Positions 1-11,991 of a DNA stretch of 64,000 bases are shown here, piece by piece; positions within the stretch are counted from its first letter, which is position 1, and the number at the start of each line of letters is the position of its first letter. The DNA lies in assembly GCF_001949145.1 (NCBI RefSeq), contig NW_019091526.1, positions 865,954-929,953 of the forward strand. The letters run 5' to 3'. Source of the DNA: Acanthaster planci. Taxonomy: Eukaryota; Echinodermata; Asteroidea; Valvatida; Acanthasteridae. The notes under the pieces were generated by a model. It was not told the origin of the DNA and did not search any database. It saw only the letters and a list, made by a program, of their open reading frames with translations. Position numbers and translations under genes: made by a program.

Positions 1-3000
1 ACAGTTGGTATCAGCTGAGTTTATTTTTGGCCTGTGAAATTAGTTTTCAGAGTTTGGGAAAGATTACAGGTAGTTTCACCTTCAGTGAAAGGACGGGTGG
101 TGAGGACAATGGAAAAGTGGCCATTACGTGACCATTCCATGGATCTCCTTAACATGTAATAGTACATGTACATGTAATCGTACCACCAACATGCATCAAG
201 TTGATGCTTTTCACTGAAGAGATCAGCTTAAAGCACTTTTAAGCTTTTTTTCCTTGTTTTTTAAAGGGCAAGAGTCACAACACCCAGGGTAATGTGGGAT
301 TGTAATAGTTATGGGACCCTGTGGAACCCTGAAGGTTCAAAGCCAGACATCTTCTATCTCAGATCATGGAGGTTCAACGATACATGTCTCCATGCTTGGA
401 TGTACCTGGAGTCATTTCTTGTCCGTTTTCACCATCATACTGCATCATCATTCATCGTACAATGTTTACGTACATACACATGCCTGTTGCTCTTTGCTTG
501 AAAGTCTCTTCTTTCACATTTGACTGCCAAATTGCATGTATCCTTTACTGCAAATCTGTGTTTGTTTACCACAGGCTTAAACGATTCAGTAGTGGGCTTA
601 CTGTGGATCAAGATCAGGAGTTTATTCTAGAGGCACGGTGCAGGGATAGTAAATGCACAGGCCTCATAGAACTCAGTGTTATAATTGAGCTCCGTAAAAT
701 AGATCTCGTTTACTGCCGGATATACATGTACATCTACTTTGGGTCCATTTAGTTAAACTTCAGAAAGCTGCAGAGGTGCTGAACTATGCAAAATGAAGTG
801 AGAAGCAGGGTTCCTGCGGCCTGGAAAAGTCATGGAAATTTGTTTTTCCTTTTTCATGCCTGGAAAAGTCATAGAATTTTGTAAAAAATGACTAAAGTCA
901 TGGAATTTTACCATGGAAGTCATAGAACTGTGTGATTTCTATTATCAGAAATCTGTGATTGTATTTGCAACCTGAAAGGCCACATAGTCCAAGAAATTGC
1001 ATTATTTGGTCATGGATTTTTATAATTTGGTCATGGAAAAGTCGTGGAATTTAATTGTCCTTCAGGTGCAGGAACCGTGGAGAAGAATCTTGAACTTAAT
1101 GCATTGAGAGATACTAGTAGGTAACAAGTGAAGATCATTGAGAATGGGTGTTGTCCACCAGCCACTGGTAGAAATATATAACTGTGACAGAAAGGGGAAA
1201 AAAATGAAAGGTCTACATTAGCCAAAAATTTGGAAATAGAGAATCATATTTCAATACGCACAGGTGCACACACACATACACATGTACATGTACACTCTAC
1301 ATACATGTACATGCCACACATCAATGTGGTCTGCAGTATGTGGACACATCTATCAGTACAGACTAGAAGTGCCCCTTAATTGGCAAAGAAAAAAACAGGT
1401 TTGTGGGAACCATTTTGGTGTTTTAGAAATATGTCTGGGTACAGTCCACTAATTCAAGCCCCTTTGAAAACAGTTTAAAATCAGCACGTTCAGGGCCCAA
1501 TAAGATGCATGCCAACATCCCTGAGATTTCTGAAACACAAACGAAATTCTTGTCTGGTCACTAATCTTTCAATGTCTTTTCAATTTTTTGTGGGTTAACC
1601 AATTACATTTTACTTGTTCCCACAAAACAAAATCACACCCCCCCAAAAAAGGTGATTTTTCTGAAGTCTGATTGCAGCCATTTTTCAAGTGGCAACCCTC
1701 AACTTTCTCAGGCACTTAGGACCATTTTTCAACTGTAGTTTTTAGCCATTCTGCTCTCATATGAGAGCTCAAAGACCCAGGGAATTGATCCTGGCAAGGA
1801 TTTACACAATCTCACCATTTTGGGGGCCTAGCAATCTCCTTTTTCAAAAGATACTATACTGGGGGCACTTTTAATGCTGATGAGCTGGCCAGAAATTCTC
1901 ACTTGAATGAGTGGTCTGCACCCGTATGGTACATGTATATGCAAACTACCTTGTCAAACAGACTTATCTTCACTTCAGGTGCCACCGTTACAAATGCTTT
2001 GGGTAAAATACTGTAGATACTAGTACATGTTGATTGCTCATCACTGGGACAGCATCATCAGACAATGTGTGTTCCTTGGCACACTCTGTATTTTTGTGCA
2101 TGCACGTGCATGCTTGACAAAACAACAGTTGTTTTCGACAGAACTGGGGTTGTTTACACCCTTTTGCGGATGTATGGCACCCATGATCATGATGATAGTC
2201 CCTTTGACATATAAAAAGAAATTGCAGTGTGCCCATTCCCCGGGGCATGCAGTCACAAATTAATGGGCAAAAACAAACGCACCCTGGACACTTCTTTATC
2301 TTGTCCCACCCGCCCCCCCGAGAAAAGCCATGCAACCCGGATGCCACTTATTTCTGGGCGCCTGGCCGTGTTGTCAAAGGAAATGTCCATTATTCTTTAA
2401 TTCACCTGCTTCTTGAAAATACTTCCCCCCTTGGGACACCCCTGGATGGCGTGCCTGCGTCAGAGGATGACGCTACTTATGCAAGGGGTCCTAACGGCGT
2501 CTGATTGTTTTCAAATCCATTTATGGGCGCCCAGGTTTCGTCAAAGTTGTAGCAACCCCCCCCCTCTCTTTCCCTGAGACATCCGCTCGATGTTTGCTTA
2601 AACTAATTCTTTGTCCCAGGGTAGTAATTGTTGCAGAAGCAGCAGCCGCAAAGGGGCATGTACATGCAGGAGCAAACATGCAAGAACCTTGGGGGAACAT
2701 TGAATCCAGAGAGCATGACATTGTTTTTAGTTCATGACGCTGACTCTGCAATTTTGGCACCCTGCAGTTTTGGCACAGGGAGTGGTTTTTACAAGTTTGT
2801 ACGTGCAAATACCGGTAACACAGTACATCTTGAAAACACAAATACCATGCTGTACGCTCTTGAGCCGTCATTTGCTTTTTGCATTTTCTGAAGACTGAAG
2901 AGTCATTAAAACATCTTACGTACCCACTGATAATGAGGTTAATTTCACTTAAACCCAAAAAGCATTCTTATGCACACTTGGCATGCTTGGGAAGCTTTGA

Positions 3001-3133
3001 ATGTACTAGTAAATGTACATGCAATTTGTAATGATCATGTTATAGGGGAGATAGGCCAAAACCTGCACTTTTACAGACAATTGCGACCTCAATAACACAC
3101 TAAATCTTCCCCCCCCCTTTCTTCATTGCATAG
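1..3133. other. Upstream flank / SLCO intron, no exon recognised
   Basis: This stretch precedes the first recognisable SLCO exon. Because that exon begins in the middle of a codon, the DNA just upstream must be intron of the same gene. I looked for OATP-like reading frames encoding the first six membrane segments and found none, so those exons are probably left of the window. It holds one MITE-like repeat (806-1079), scattered ACATGTAC words, a CA-rich patch near 1265-1320 and several C homopolymer runs. The short open frames show no splice context or family resemblance. Confidence 0.5.
806..1079. repeat. hAT-like MITE with GTCATGGAA internal repeats
   Basis: The left end reads CAGGGTTCCTGC and the right end GCAGGAACCGTG, its near-perfect inverted complement. 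Inside, the words GTCATGGAA and GGAAAAGTC recur at least five times. A CAGGG-type terminus suggests a non-autonomous hAT element. The flanks share GAGAAG but are offset by a base, so the target duplication is not proven. There is no coding capacity. Confidence 0.6.
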
Positions 3134-3388
3134 GCCAGAAGAAGCTCGCCAAGCTCCGCGTCTCAGAATGCCATGGGGGCCAGGAATTCTCGGCTCGGGC
3201 GGGCTTTGGCAACAGCCTGAGGGACTTCCCCCAAGCCGTCTTGGTCCTGGTAAGGAACCTCCCCTTCATGTTCATCACAGCCTCTGCCTGCACCGAGTGG
3301 TTCATCCTCTCCAGCTTCGCCGTCTTTGCCCCCAAGTTCCTAGAGTCGCAATTCAACCTGACCTCGGGATGGGCATCAATCGTTGTTG
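3134..3388 (+). CDS. SLCO4A1: SLCO4A1-like exon a (TM7 region)
   Basis: The acceptor ends TTGCATAG and the donor is GTGTGT. The exon starts with two bases completing a codon and ends with one base of the next. It encodes QKKLAKLRVSECHGG, then a hydrophobic helix (FMFITASACTEWFILSSFAV) and the OATP-typical FAPKFLESQFNLTSGWA stretch. Unlike the flanking introns it is GC-rich, as expected for a coding exon here. Confidence 0.9.
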
Positions 3389-6300
3389 GTGTGTATTTTC
3401 TGTTACTTTCTGACTGCAATAAACTGGGACAACTTTAGCTGAAGTTTCTTCTTGCATGTACAGTATATTACTTTGTTGTTGCATGGTGTTGCTGAAAATT
3501 TATGAAAAATATGGGTTCTATAAACTGATTAAAGTCACTTCTTAAAAGGAATCTTTTTGGTTTTTTGAAGGTTATAAAAATTGTTAATAAGTGTACATGT
3601 TTGTAAATTTCATTAATATCAATCCGTTTTGATAACCTGCTGAAGTTTCTGATTTTGGCAGAAAACTAGGAGGGTTTAAATCCTCTTTGAAGTTTTTTTC
3701 TCTATGCCATTGGTAAAGACTCAACTTTTCATACAGTGTCAAAAGAGAAAAAAAATTGGCCTATTACCCCCATTGACAGTGTCTAAAATGTGGAAATTCT
3801 TAGAAGTAGTTCACCCTTTTACATTCCAGGCACTTGCACCAGTACATGCAGCATGCTTCTTCGTCTGTTTTTGTTTTTTGGCCAAAGGGATGTCTGGATG
3901 TTTCCTGTGAATTACTTTACACATCCTACGCGCACTTTGATGTAAAATGTGAAATATTGCAGAACTTGGACAGTCTCATTTTCAATTAAATTTTAGCCGA
4001 AACGTTTTCAACTGCAAAGGCCCTGAGCCCAGTTGAAAACAGGAAACTTTAATTTTTGGTTGCCATTTGCAAGAGGTTCACAAAATATACAGGTATGACA
4101 TTTTGATTGGTATTTGTAAGTTGCTTTTGCTGTGTAAAATATTGTGTTCAGGCATATGAATGTTACAAATGTGGTCCTTCCTGACTATTCCTGCAGGATT
4201 GACGGTGATCCCAGCTGCCGTGTTTGGGTCAGTCATCGGCGGCTGGGTGGTCAAGCGCTTCAAGTTGCACTTCAAGGGGATGATCAAGTTCTGCCTGTTG
4301 GTCCTCCTGGTTTCCCTGCTCATGATCGGGGCATTTCTCATCAGCTGCCCCAACCCCAACTTTGCTGGGGTTACCGTCGATTACGACAACAAGTGAGTGG
4401 GAGAAAGGGCCAGTTGCCTCTAAGCCCCACCAGAAAAAGACACACGTGATTGTTACCATGAATCTGTTGTAACTTTGCCTCAGTCGTGGCCCAATGTTAT
4501 GGATCAGTAATGGACTAATGCAGCATTGGGACAAGCTTGGCATAGTAATTAATGCATCCATTAACGTGGTACATCTCATGACGAAGAAATTTTATCTGTT
4601 TTTTTCTCAGACTTACACAATACATTGTTGGCTACAGTCAAGTTCGTCACTGAGTAAACTAAGCATTATGAAATAACATTGAATTGTACATATACAGTAA
4701 GCTTAAACTTGAAATCTGCAAAACAAAGACTTCTGTAAGTGTATTTCGGCAGTGATTGTCGTAGGAATCTGATTACTTCAAGTGAGGTTCCGGCATGCTG
4801 AAAATGTGAAGCACTCTTAAAAAGAACCTTGACTAATGTTCAAGTTGTTTGGCAGACATGTGCACGCTTTTTGATTGCTTGTTTAAAACTGTGTATCTGC
4901 CATGGAGAATACACAGTACACAGCACAGCCGTGGCACATGTAGAGTTTATTCCTACCCTTCTGCATAATATGTGGGATTTATTTTGGACTAAATCGTGGA
5001 TCGATCATACCTTTACCTCTGGTATCCAAAAAGCTTAACATCAAGTTGTCTCGTTATTGGCTAATTGGTTGACCAGTACCACACTCACTTGCAGGTGGTA
5101 GAAGGACACAATGTACAATGCATTACACCTGAGGTTGAAGACCATATAGGTGAATGTGGGACCACTGCATTGATGGTGTCCCCTTAGTTGAAGTGTAGAC
5201 TGTAGTAATTATGGAACCGTATTGCACGCTGAAATGCAGACCTTTACCGGTACATATCCTGATGTGCAATGTGAAATACCGTCTGTCTGCAAAGGTTTTT
5301 TACTGTGATTTTTTTCTGTTTAATTTTGTCAGTTGGCTCTTCCATGATCAAGAAACCAACTTGACGTCGGCCTGCAATGTGGATTGCCACTGCGCCGACA
5401 TGTTTGAACCGGTCTGTGGAGTGGATAACACGATGTATTACTCGCCGTGCCATGCCGGCTGTGCAGTGGCCAGTGTGCATCCCTCCAGCTCTGTCAAGGT
5501 AGGGAATCCAGGTGGAAAGTCCTCGTTGAGTACTGCACACCTGTGCATTTACAGGCAAAGTACAAACTGGGCAACCAAGAAATCATCACTGGCGGGTATT
5601 TATACAGACAATGGATACCTATCCAAAAGGCAGGAGAGGTTGGATGGGTTGAGAAGTGCGATCTAGCACACTCTCTTTCTTCTCTCACACTTACTCGTGT
5701 AGTTGTGTCTGCATTCAGTGTGACACTTAAAGGGTTTCTTGCACTTACTGTGGCGGGGACCAAGTAACCAACCCTGCTAAAGTGATTACTTGGAAAAGTA
5801 TCATACAATGGAATGCAAAAGCATGCCATCTAAACAGTTCAGAGAAGTTGTTGCATGTATGGTATGATAATTTAACTCAAGTCAAAAGTTCTGCAGAGAA
5901 AAGTCTGGTAACGTGTGTGGGTGACCATCGCTTTTGCCAGTTGAAATTGATTTTGCAGATTTAATCATCAAATGACCTCTTGGTCAGGTCAAAACACCTT
6001 TATTAACCTTAGATCATTATTACCAGATGCTGTGCATACACGTGTTTACAAATATAGTAAACATTTTTAACCCCCAAAACGCCAGGAGTTGGAATCTATC
6101 CCCCCCTCGACATTTTCTCTGATTTGGTTGTAGTACAAGTTTTTTTCTCCTTCAAGACTTTTTTTGGTGCATGTCTTACTACCTGTTTGCACCAGGTTTA
6201 TAAAAATTGGTCATACCATTTTCATGACATGACTAACAAAACCGCATGTCGGGTTGAATTGAAACTACACGGATGTATCCATAGTGAACATTTTATACAC

Positions 6301-9300
6301 CTGCCAAGTTTGAAAATAACAGCAGGGTACATGTGTTCCAAGATGAGTGTGTGTGGGGGAGGGGGCGATTACTGTGTGCACCCCCCAATGTCCAGCTGTG
6401 AGATGGTCCCAAATAATCAAGCTGTATTCGGTTTAAGCCATTACACACATCTGTACACTGAGACAGAAGCTTTATTGTAACTATGCACAAACAAGGGTGT
6501 ATGTATTCTGATTTTAGTCTGTGGCCTTTAATGTTTGCAAGAATAATGTACATGTACATTGTATCTCCCAAGTTAGCTGCCGAAAGTGTAAAGAAAAGCA
6601 ATCAAGCATACTCAAATAATAGCCGTGAATTGTTGAAATGCCATGGAACAAAGTGTATAAAGCAAACCTTAACCCGTATAAAGAGAACCCTTTTTTGGAC
6701 ACAACTCTCTGTCTCACTGACTGTCATAGAGACAAAGAAGCTTTTAGTTTCTTTTTAAGGAGAAAAATTGGGTACATAATGGATGTGACAATCCTACCCA
6801 CACACAAGTAATTTATTGTGGAAAGGCCACATACAGAAGGAGTGCAAGCAAAGTGTTGTGCACTGTCGGGATGGCCCAGTGTGGGGCAGCCATTGAGCGA
6901 CATGTATAGTAAAGTACTAATTACCGTTAACTCACTATACATATCGTGCAGCCTGCTATTTGAACTGATTTTTGTATACAAGCCTAAAGTTTTAAAATCT
7001 GAAACATTGTACAGCTTTTGTGCATCCCTTAAGCATATCTGTTGGGTTTCTCAAAACAAAAAAAGGAAGCCACAATCAGTAAATGAGCCTTTCTGGATTT
7101 ACATGTGTTCCATGTACTTGTGTAAGTTGTATGTGTGCCTGGAGTGTACTTCCATGTAATTTCATCATATTCTGCAACATGCCCACTGAAGTCAAAATGT
7201 TTGCACCCCAGAACTATGTCAAAGCTTTTTCTGTTCGGGGAGTGAGGAGTTACCACTCTAGTAATTCAATATTGCTCTACATGTATCTGCCCTGAGTTGA
7301 AATGCACCATCACTGGCGAAAGAAAGACAGATGGTACTAAGTTTTCCAACCGTGTTCTTGCCTGCTAATGGGAAGACCATATATTCCAGACCAGCGGTAC
7401 ATATAAATTCACTGTTGCACATACTCAGCGTGCTCCGTGTCAAATGCGCATAAACTCGTGCACTTAGCCAGTACGTAGTGAGTGTGTACCAAAGCAGGAC
7501 TGTCCAATTTCATTTCAAAACACACCCTCTTTTGTTCCTGCTCGGAGCGGGTAGAAGGGGTGTTGAACGTTTGCTACGAATCCACCAGTCAGCAATGAAG
7601 ATGCTGACTTGCTTGAAGAACCAGACTTGCCTCTCGACAGTCAAGTGATGCCAATACACTTAGTTCAGGCTGTGCTGCATATGCTTGCAGATTTTGAGCT
7701 GGTGCCTTGCGAGTGCAAAGCTTGCCTTGTAGTGTTATTTTTATTTTTGAGGTACATGCACATAGTTTCTGCCATACTCCTTAACTTAATTAATCTTTAT
7801 CCCAATTAAAAACCTTTCGGCTCCAAGCTGAGAAATAATTACATTGATCAGTTCATGTTTGTAAATTAGTAATTAACTTCAGCGATATGCCATTTTTGCA
7901 TGAAATTTGTTTGTGCTTTATTGATGTTCAGACAGCATCTCTAGTTATATTTTTTATATTGATGTCTCTACCCACGTCTTTCATGCTGTAGACAAACAGA
8001 TATACTGGCGTGTGAAAGAAAAAAACAGTGATACTTGTGTCCAAAAATATCAATTAAATATCAACATTCCCCAAATTTTCCCCCTACACACAGTCCTACC
8101 ACAATTGTAGCTGCATCTCTGTTCCGGACAGTGTGAACAATGGGGATCCTGTAGCCGTGGCAGGGAAATGCACCAGCAGTTGCCAGTGGCAACCATTGTT
8201 CCTGGGCCTTCTCTTCCTCTTGGAGTTCTTCACCATTTTGTCTGTTGTCCCAGCAACCACAGCCACACTGAGGTAAGCAGGAATTTTATGTTGATGCCCT
8301 CATTCAACTGTGAAAATACTGTAAAGTTGATGAAGGTCCCATTAAAGAGAATTCTTAATGCAGGCTTTGAAGTACATACTTGTTTTTGAGGTACATGTGC
8401 ATTAAAGGGTAACGGAAATTGAAAACATTTCGGTCACATGAAGTAACGGTATTTCAAAATAACAATAAATTTGTAACCATTTCAAAAACATCGTAAATTT
8501 AATGTTTATCCCATTAATTGTGACCTTAAAATGAATAAAAAGATCCTGTGTTTCCCCGCCCACAAAAAATCCCCTTTTGGCCATTTGCACTCCTAGGCTG
8601 ATTTGATGACATCATTGCCAGATTGCTGACATGTACGGTGTACATGTACATCGCACACTTGCAATAGACTATGTTGTGTTTGAAGTATAGCTTGGCCCAC
8701 AGGCAAACACTATCTCAGTGCAAGCATGAAATGCACGGTCGGACTGTATCTTTTAATTTCTACCTTGAACCGAGACAGTGCTTGACTGTGGGCCAAGCTA
8801 CATCAAACACAAGCGTGCAATACTTCACATGCTGTGCACAATGCACGTGTACACTGTACATGTCAGTGTTCTGGTGATGACGTTATCCAATCAGCCTGGG
8901 AGTGCGAATGGTCAAACATGCCAAAGGGGGATTTTTTGTGGGCGGGGAAATGCAGTATCTTTTTATTTATATTGGGGTCACAATCAATGGGGTAAACATT
9001 AAATTTATGATGTTTTGAAATAGTTATTTGTTTATTGTTATTTTGAAATACTTTACATGAACTAAATATTTTCAATTGCTGTTGCCCCTTAACCCTTTAT
9101 CAATTTCTTTGTTGCGCTATTGAGGGTATACTGCTGTTTAAAGACTTTGTTTTGCGTAGCTATAGTTACGAAGTTTTAGACAGGTTGCTGTTTACTTCTC
9201 TGGCACCAGTCTGCACCATTAGAAACGGGAACCAGATCAGTCTTTAACAAATAGATACCTGACATTATTTTCGTATTAAAGAAAATCCTCAAGGGATAGA

Positions 9301-11271
9301 AATCTACCAAAAAAAGCAAAGAGAAGCATCCAAGATGGAAAGTAAACATGGGGTCTGATTGAAAAATATAGAAAAGAAAGAACAGAAGAAAGGAAAAAAG
9401 AATATAAATTTCAATCATTGCAGGGCTCAAACCCACATTGGTATTCTTGCTGAGCAGTGCACATATTGAATGAGCTACTGCAGCACCTTGATGGCCTCTC
9501 TCGAATCCAAAACTAATGCTTATAAACAATGCCATATTTATTGAGTTTGAAAGTCAAATTACTGTAATTATATCCACTATGTGTTTTCTGCTTGTTATGC
9601 TTATGCAATCTGACTTCTTACGCAAAACAGGAATGTCCTCTGAGGCAGTAATTTTAGCAGAACTGCCATTGTATTGCCAAAAGCTACTGAAGGCTTTGAG
9701 GCTTTTTCTGAGGTAAATCCAGTGCCATTGGTGTGGCATTGTTGGTGGATCAGTGAACAAAGCCAGGCTCCCACCCATTCAGTGTTATCCACAAAGAATA
9801 TGTCACTTGCAAGAAAAACAAATGAAAGGGCATTTCCAAGTGCATACACTACATCAAAATGTCATGGTTATCACAAGAGAAGCCTGTTCATTGCAATCTC
9901 TCGCCCCTGTCTTGTTTCCGTTTGTAGATGTGTTCCTCATTCTCAACGGTCATTTGCCCTTGGTCTCCAGTCACTGTTTTATAGAGCACTGGGTGAGTAT
10001 TAACTGTTGTGGGTAAGCTTATTTTCACATTGTCTAATTTAGAATTTAATTGCAAGGACAGGTTCATTTTTCTTACGTATAAGAAATTAAAAATTGTTTT
10101 CTTCTTGATCTACGAACTGAACATCATACCAGCTTAATAATCAGGGATAGTGACAAATTTTGGAATATTGTCTGGGACTGTCAGTGTTGTAGTTGAGACC
10201 ATCACAAAACCATACATAAGACAAGGCACCAGACCAGATACAAGATGCATGTACAAAACCAGACACAAGTAACAGGGTGAACAATGGCAAAGGAATGCTT
10301 CTGTTGCAGTTTAAATACTAGTAGCTGGTGACTTGAATTCAGATTCAAGATCTTGTGTTTGGTCTTGTGCTGGTCTTTTGTGGTCTTTTGAGCGGTCTTA
10401 AGTGGTCTTGACGACAACTCTGGGGACTTGAGTGTCATCTGTTGTTCAATGCCAGAACCAGTGTCTGATACATAGATATATGTTCCTGACATCATCTCAA
10501 GCAGAAATCTGCTGAGGGCTGTTGATTGGTCGATAGATGTCAGCTGACTATACTGCATCAGTTGTCTATGTTTGTTGACAAGGTTTAGGAAGCCTCAGTG
10601 TAAAGCGCATGTCTAAGAATGTTTCTGACCCAAGAAATGTGCTTTTCTGTTGGTTTGTATGGCAAGTGTACGCTCACAAAAATTTCAACCTACTTCAGCC
10701 TACCTACGCATGTATATTGTAGGCTTAACCATTTCTGCAAGGTACAGCATGCTGGGAAAGTGTATCAGTATTGTAAAAATGTATGTCATCAAGCTTACCA
10801 ATGAGACTGATTGGTCAAAATGTGGAGGTCAAGGGCCATTGTTTTGCATAATTAATCAGCAAGTGTGCACAGATACCATTTACACTTGTCAACAGATGAG
10901 CGTATATGACGTAGTGTAGTTCTGTGCATGCATGTGCCTTCTAAATGCTGTGTTCTCATTGATGCTCTCCGTTGTTGACTGCAGGTACGGTCCCAGGTCC
11001 TGTCATTTTTGGTGCCATCATTGACCAGGCCTGCTTGCTGTGGGAATATGACTGTGACGGCTCAGGCACCTGTTGGCTGTACAGCAATGCCAACTTCAGC
11101 CGCTTCACGCTCATCCTGTCCGGCTGCCTCAAGATCGGCTCCATTTCCTTCTTCCTGGGGGCGCTGTTCACCTACCAACCTCCAGCCGCCGAGCCCGGCA
11201 CTGCCATCGCCGACAGTCGCCCTAACAAGGATGTGGGTGCCGAGATGGAAGACATGACTGCGCAGGCGTAA
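3134..11271 (+). CDS. SLCO4A1: Organic anion transporter (OATP), SLCO4A1-like, 3' six exons (5'-partial)
   Basis: Joined exons 3134-3388, 4197-4392, 5333-5498, 8094-8272, 9928-9992 and 10985-11271 give 381 residues, all in phase, with GT-AG borders at every junction. The product is a plasma-membrane sodium-independent transporter of organic anions of the SLCO/OATP family. Visible in order: TM7; TM8 and TM9; the large extracellular Kazal-like loop with regularly spaced cysteines (VDCHCADMFEPVCG, SPCHAGC); TM10; the TLRC...QRSFALG segment; the TVPGPVIFGAIID motif; TM12 and a short cytoplasmic tail ending DMTAQA. From memory of the family, the AGVT, CHAGC, RSFALG and ACLLW motifs fit SLCO4A1 better than SLCO4C1. 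The N-terminal half, including the OATP signature, is outside the window. The TAA stop overlaps a GTAAGT, so a further 3' exon is possible. Confidence 0.9.
3389..4196 (+). other. SLCO4A1-like intron
   Basis: AT-rich intron DNA between exons a and b. I see no additional coding sequence or repeat of note. Confidence 0.7.
4197..4392 (+). CDS. SLCO4A1: SLCO4A1-like exon b (TM8-TM9)
   Basis: It follows CTATTCCTGCAG and is closed by GTGAGT. The first two bases complete a Gly codon with the previous exon. It encodes VIPAAVFGSVIGGWVVKRF, a basic loop, the helix FCLLVLLVSLLMIGAFLISC and the extracellular AGVTVDYDN. It ends with two bases of an Asn codon. Confidence 0.9.
4393..5332 (+). other. SLCO4A1-like intron
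   Basis: Intron between exons b and c. The short open frames here have no family resemblance. Nothing else was recognised. Confidence 0.7.
5333..5498 (+). CDS. SLCO4A1: SLCO4A1-like exon c (Kazal-like loop)
   Basis: The acceptor is TTTTGTCAG and the donor GTAGGG. It encodes the cysteine-rich extracellular loop between TM9 and TM10: SACNVDCHCADMFEPVCG, then NTMYYSPCHAGCAV. This Kazal-type serine-protease-inhibitor-like fold is a hallmark of OATPs. It needs its cysteines for surface expression in studied family members. The exon ends in phase 0. Confidence 0.92.
5499..8093 (+). other. SLCO4A1-like intron
   Basis: A 2.6-kb intron. It contains a G-rich run near 6350-6365 and isolated ACATGTAC words. 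No exon, RNA gene or mobile element could be supported. Confidence 0.65.
8094..8272 (+). CDS. SLCO4A1: SLCO4A1-like exon d (end of Kazal loop, TM10)
   Basis: The acceptor is CACACAG and the donor GTAAGC. It encodes SYHNCSCI (the last loop cysteines), GKCTSSCQWQP, then a long hydrophobic helix LFLGLLFLLEFFTILSVVP and TTATLR. The exon starts in phase 0 and ends two bases into an Arg codon. Confidence 0.92.
8402..9099. repeat. Large foldback (inverted-repeat) element
   Basis: Two arms of roughly 320 bases (about 8402-8717 and 8771-9099) are inverted complements around a loop of about 50 bases. Matching landmarks are GGAAATTGAAAAC against GTTTTCAATTGC-like sequence, TATTTCAAAATAAC against GTTATTTTGAAATA, CCCGCCCACAAAAAATCCCC against GGGGGATTTTTTGTGGGCGG, and GCTTGGCCCACAG against CTGTGGGCCAAGC. 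The outer ends both read TAAAGGG outward. No transposase is encoded, so this is a non-autonomous MITE or foldback transposon inside an intron. Confidence 0.85.
9420..9489 (-). repeat. Degenerate tRNA-derived SINE head
   Basis: On the minus strand, starting near 9489, the order is GGTGCTGCAGTAGCTCATTC (A-box-like), then about 30 bases on, GTGGGTTTGAGCCCTGC (B-box-like, related to GGTTCGANNCC). The spacing fits a pol III internal promoter, but there is no clean cloverleaf, so it is more likely a SINE remnant than a working tRNA. Confidence 0.4.
9928..9992 (+). CDS. SLCO4A1: SLCO4A1-like exon e (TM11 start)
   Basis: A 65-base exon between TTTGTAG and GTGAGT. It encodes CVPHSQRSFALGLQSLFYRAL. 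The QRSFALG motif is strongly conserved in OATPs. Its phases join exon d to exon f exactly, which makes it secure despite its size. Confidence 0.9.
9993..10984 (+). other. SLCO4A1-like intron with GGTCTT repeats
   Basis: A roughly 1-kb intron. The only distinct structure is a run of imperfect TGGTCTT units near 10361-10410. Confidence 0.65.
10361..10410 (+). repeat. Short imperfect GGTCTT tandem repeat
   Basis: Five GGTCTT words occur at roughly 10-12-base spacing, starting near 10361, 10372, 10382, 10394 and 10403, followed by GACGACAACTCTGG. It may be part of a decayed dispersed repeat. Confidence 0.5.
10985..11271 (+). CDS. SLCO4A1: SLCO4A1-like last recognised exon (TM11-TM12 and C-terminus)
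   Basis: The acceptor is GTTGACTGCAG. It encodes TVPGPVIFGAIIDQACLLWE, the DCDGSGTCWLY loop, the TM12 helix (LILSGCLKIGSISFFLGALF) and a tail ending EMEDMTAQA with TAA at 11269-11271. No clear C-terminal PDZ ligand is present. The stop lies inside GCGTAAGT, a good 5' splice site, so the annotated end is slightly uncertain. Confidence 0.88.
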
Positions 11272-11867
11272 GTGTGGAGGAGGATCTGGGAGTTAGACGG
11301 AGAGATATCAGTTATCACTTGTGTGCAATAGATCACGTAGTGATAGACACTGCACTGATCACTTCATGCACGTGGGACACAAAACAACATTTAATGCCTG
11401 TGTGTCTTAACACACTGCTGAATTGATGCAGTGATGAAGGTAAAGCTCTCTGTGGGAAGCTGATGCTCCAAAATGACCCATCGGCAAAAACCTACAGGTA
11501 TAGAAAGGCATCCTGAAGTGAAAGCATTTTCCAGGTACCATGGTACCTCCTGATATGCTGATGTGAACGACTAGATGTGTTAAAAGTTTACTAGCTGACA
11601 CCACACTGCCAATAATTGGACAGGGCTGTAAGGTCCAAGGTAGTGGTGAAAGAATTTTGAATCACAGTTGAGCACCATGGCCATGTGACCACTCTCTGGC
11701 ATGTTCCACTCATAAAAGGTTCTATAGGTTTGTTCATATTCAGACAGGCATATCATACTCGGGGGGCCATGTACACATTTAGTAGGGTCTACATGCACCC
11801 TGTTGTTCAGTGTTGGCTCTTCCTAATAAGCCACAGTACCAGTTAGCTTTACCTGCATGGAGTGCAT

Positions 11868-11991
11868 TTCTCACATACACAAGTAACTGAAGCTGGGGCT
11901 ACATTCGAAGGCCGTAGCTGTGGCTGGAGTATGTTTCCCACTTGCACAAGTCCTCAAACCTGAAGCTACATTCAAAGGTCATAGTTGTGCA
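11868..11991 (+). repeat. Diverged 67-bp tandem duplication
   Basis: TTTCTCACATACACAAGT, GAAGCTGGGGCTACATTCG and AGGCCGTAGCTGTG near 11868 recur one unit later as TTTCCCACTTGCACAAGT, GAAGCTACATTCAAAGG and TCATAGTTGTG. The two units differ at many positions, so the duplication is old. Confidence 0.5.

Larger units (their letters stand above)
8273..9927 (+). other. SLCO4A1-like intron carrying a foldback element and a tRNA-like SINE fragment
   Basis: A 1.65-kb intron, about 40 percent of which is the inverted-repeat element at 8402-9099. A tRNA-like fragment lies at about 9420-9489. The remainder shows nothing recognisable. Confidence 0.7.

Noticed and set aside
9420-9489. A functional tRNA gene on the minus strand
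   Set aside because: The acceptor and anticodon stems do not pair convincingly. Only A-box- and B-box-like words remain.
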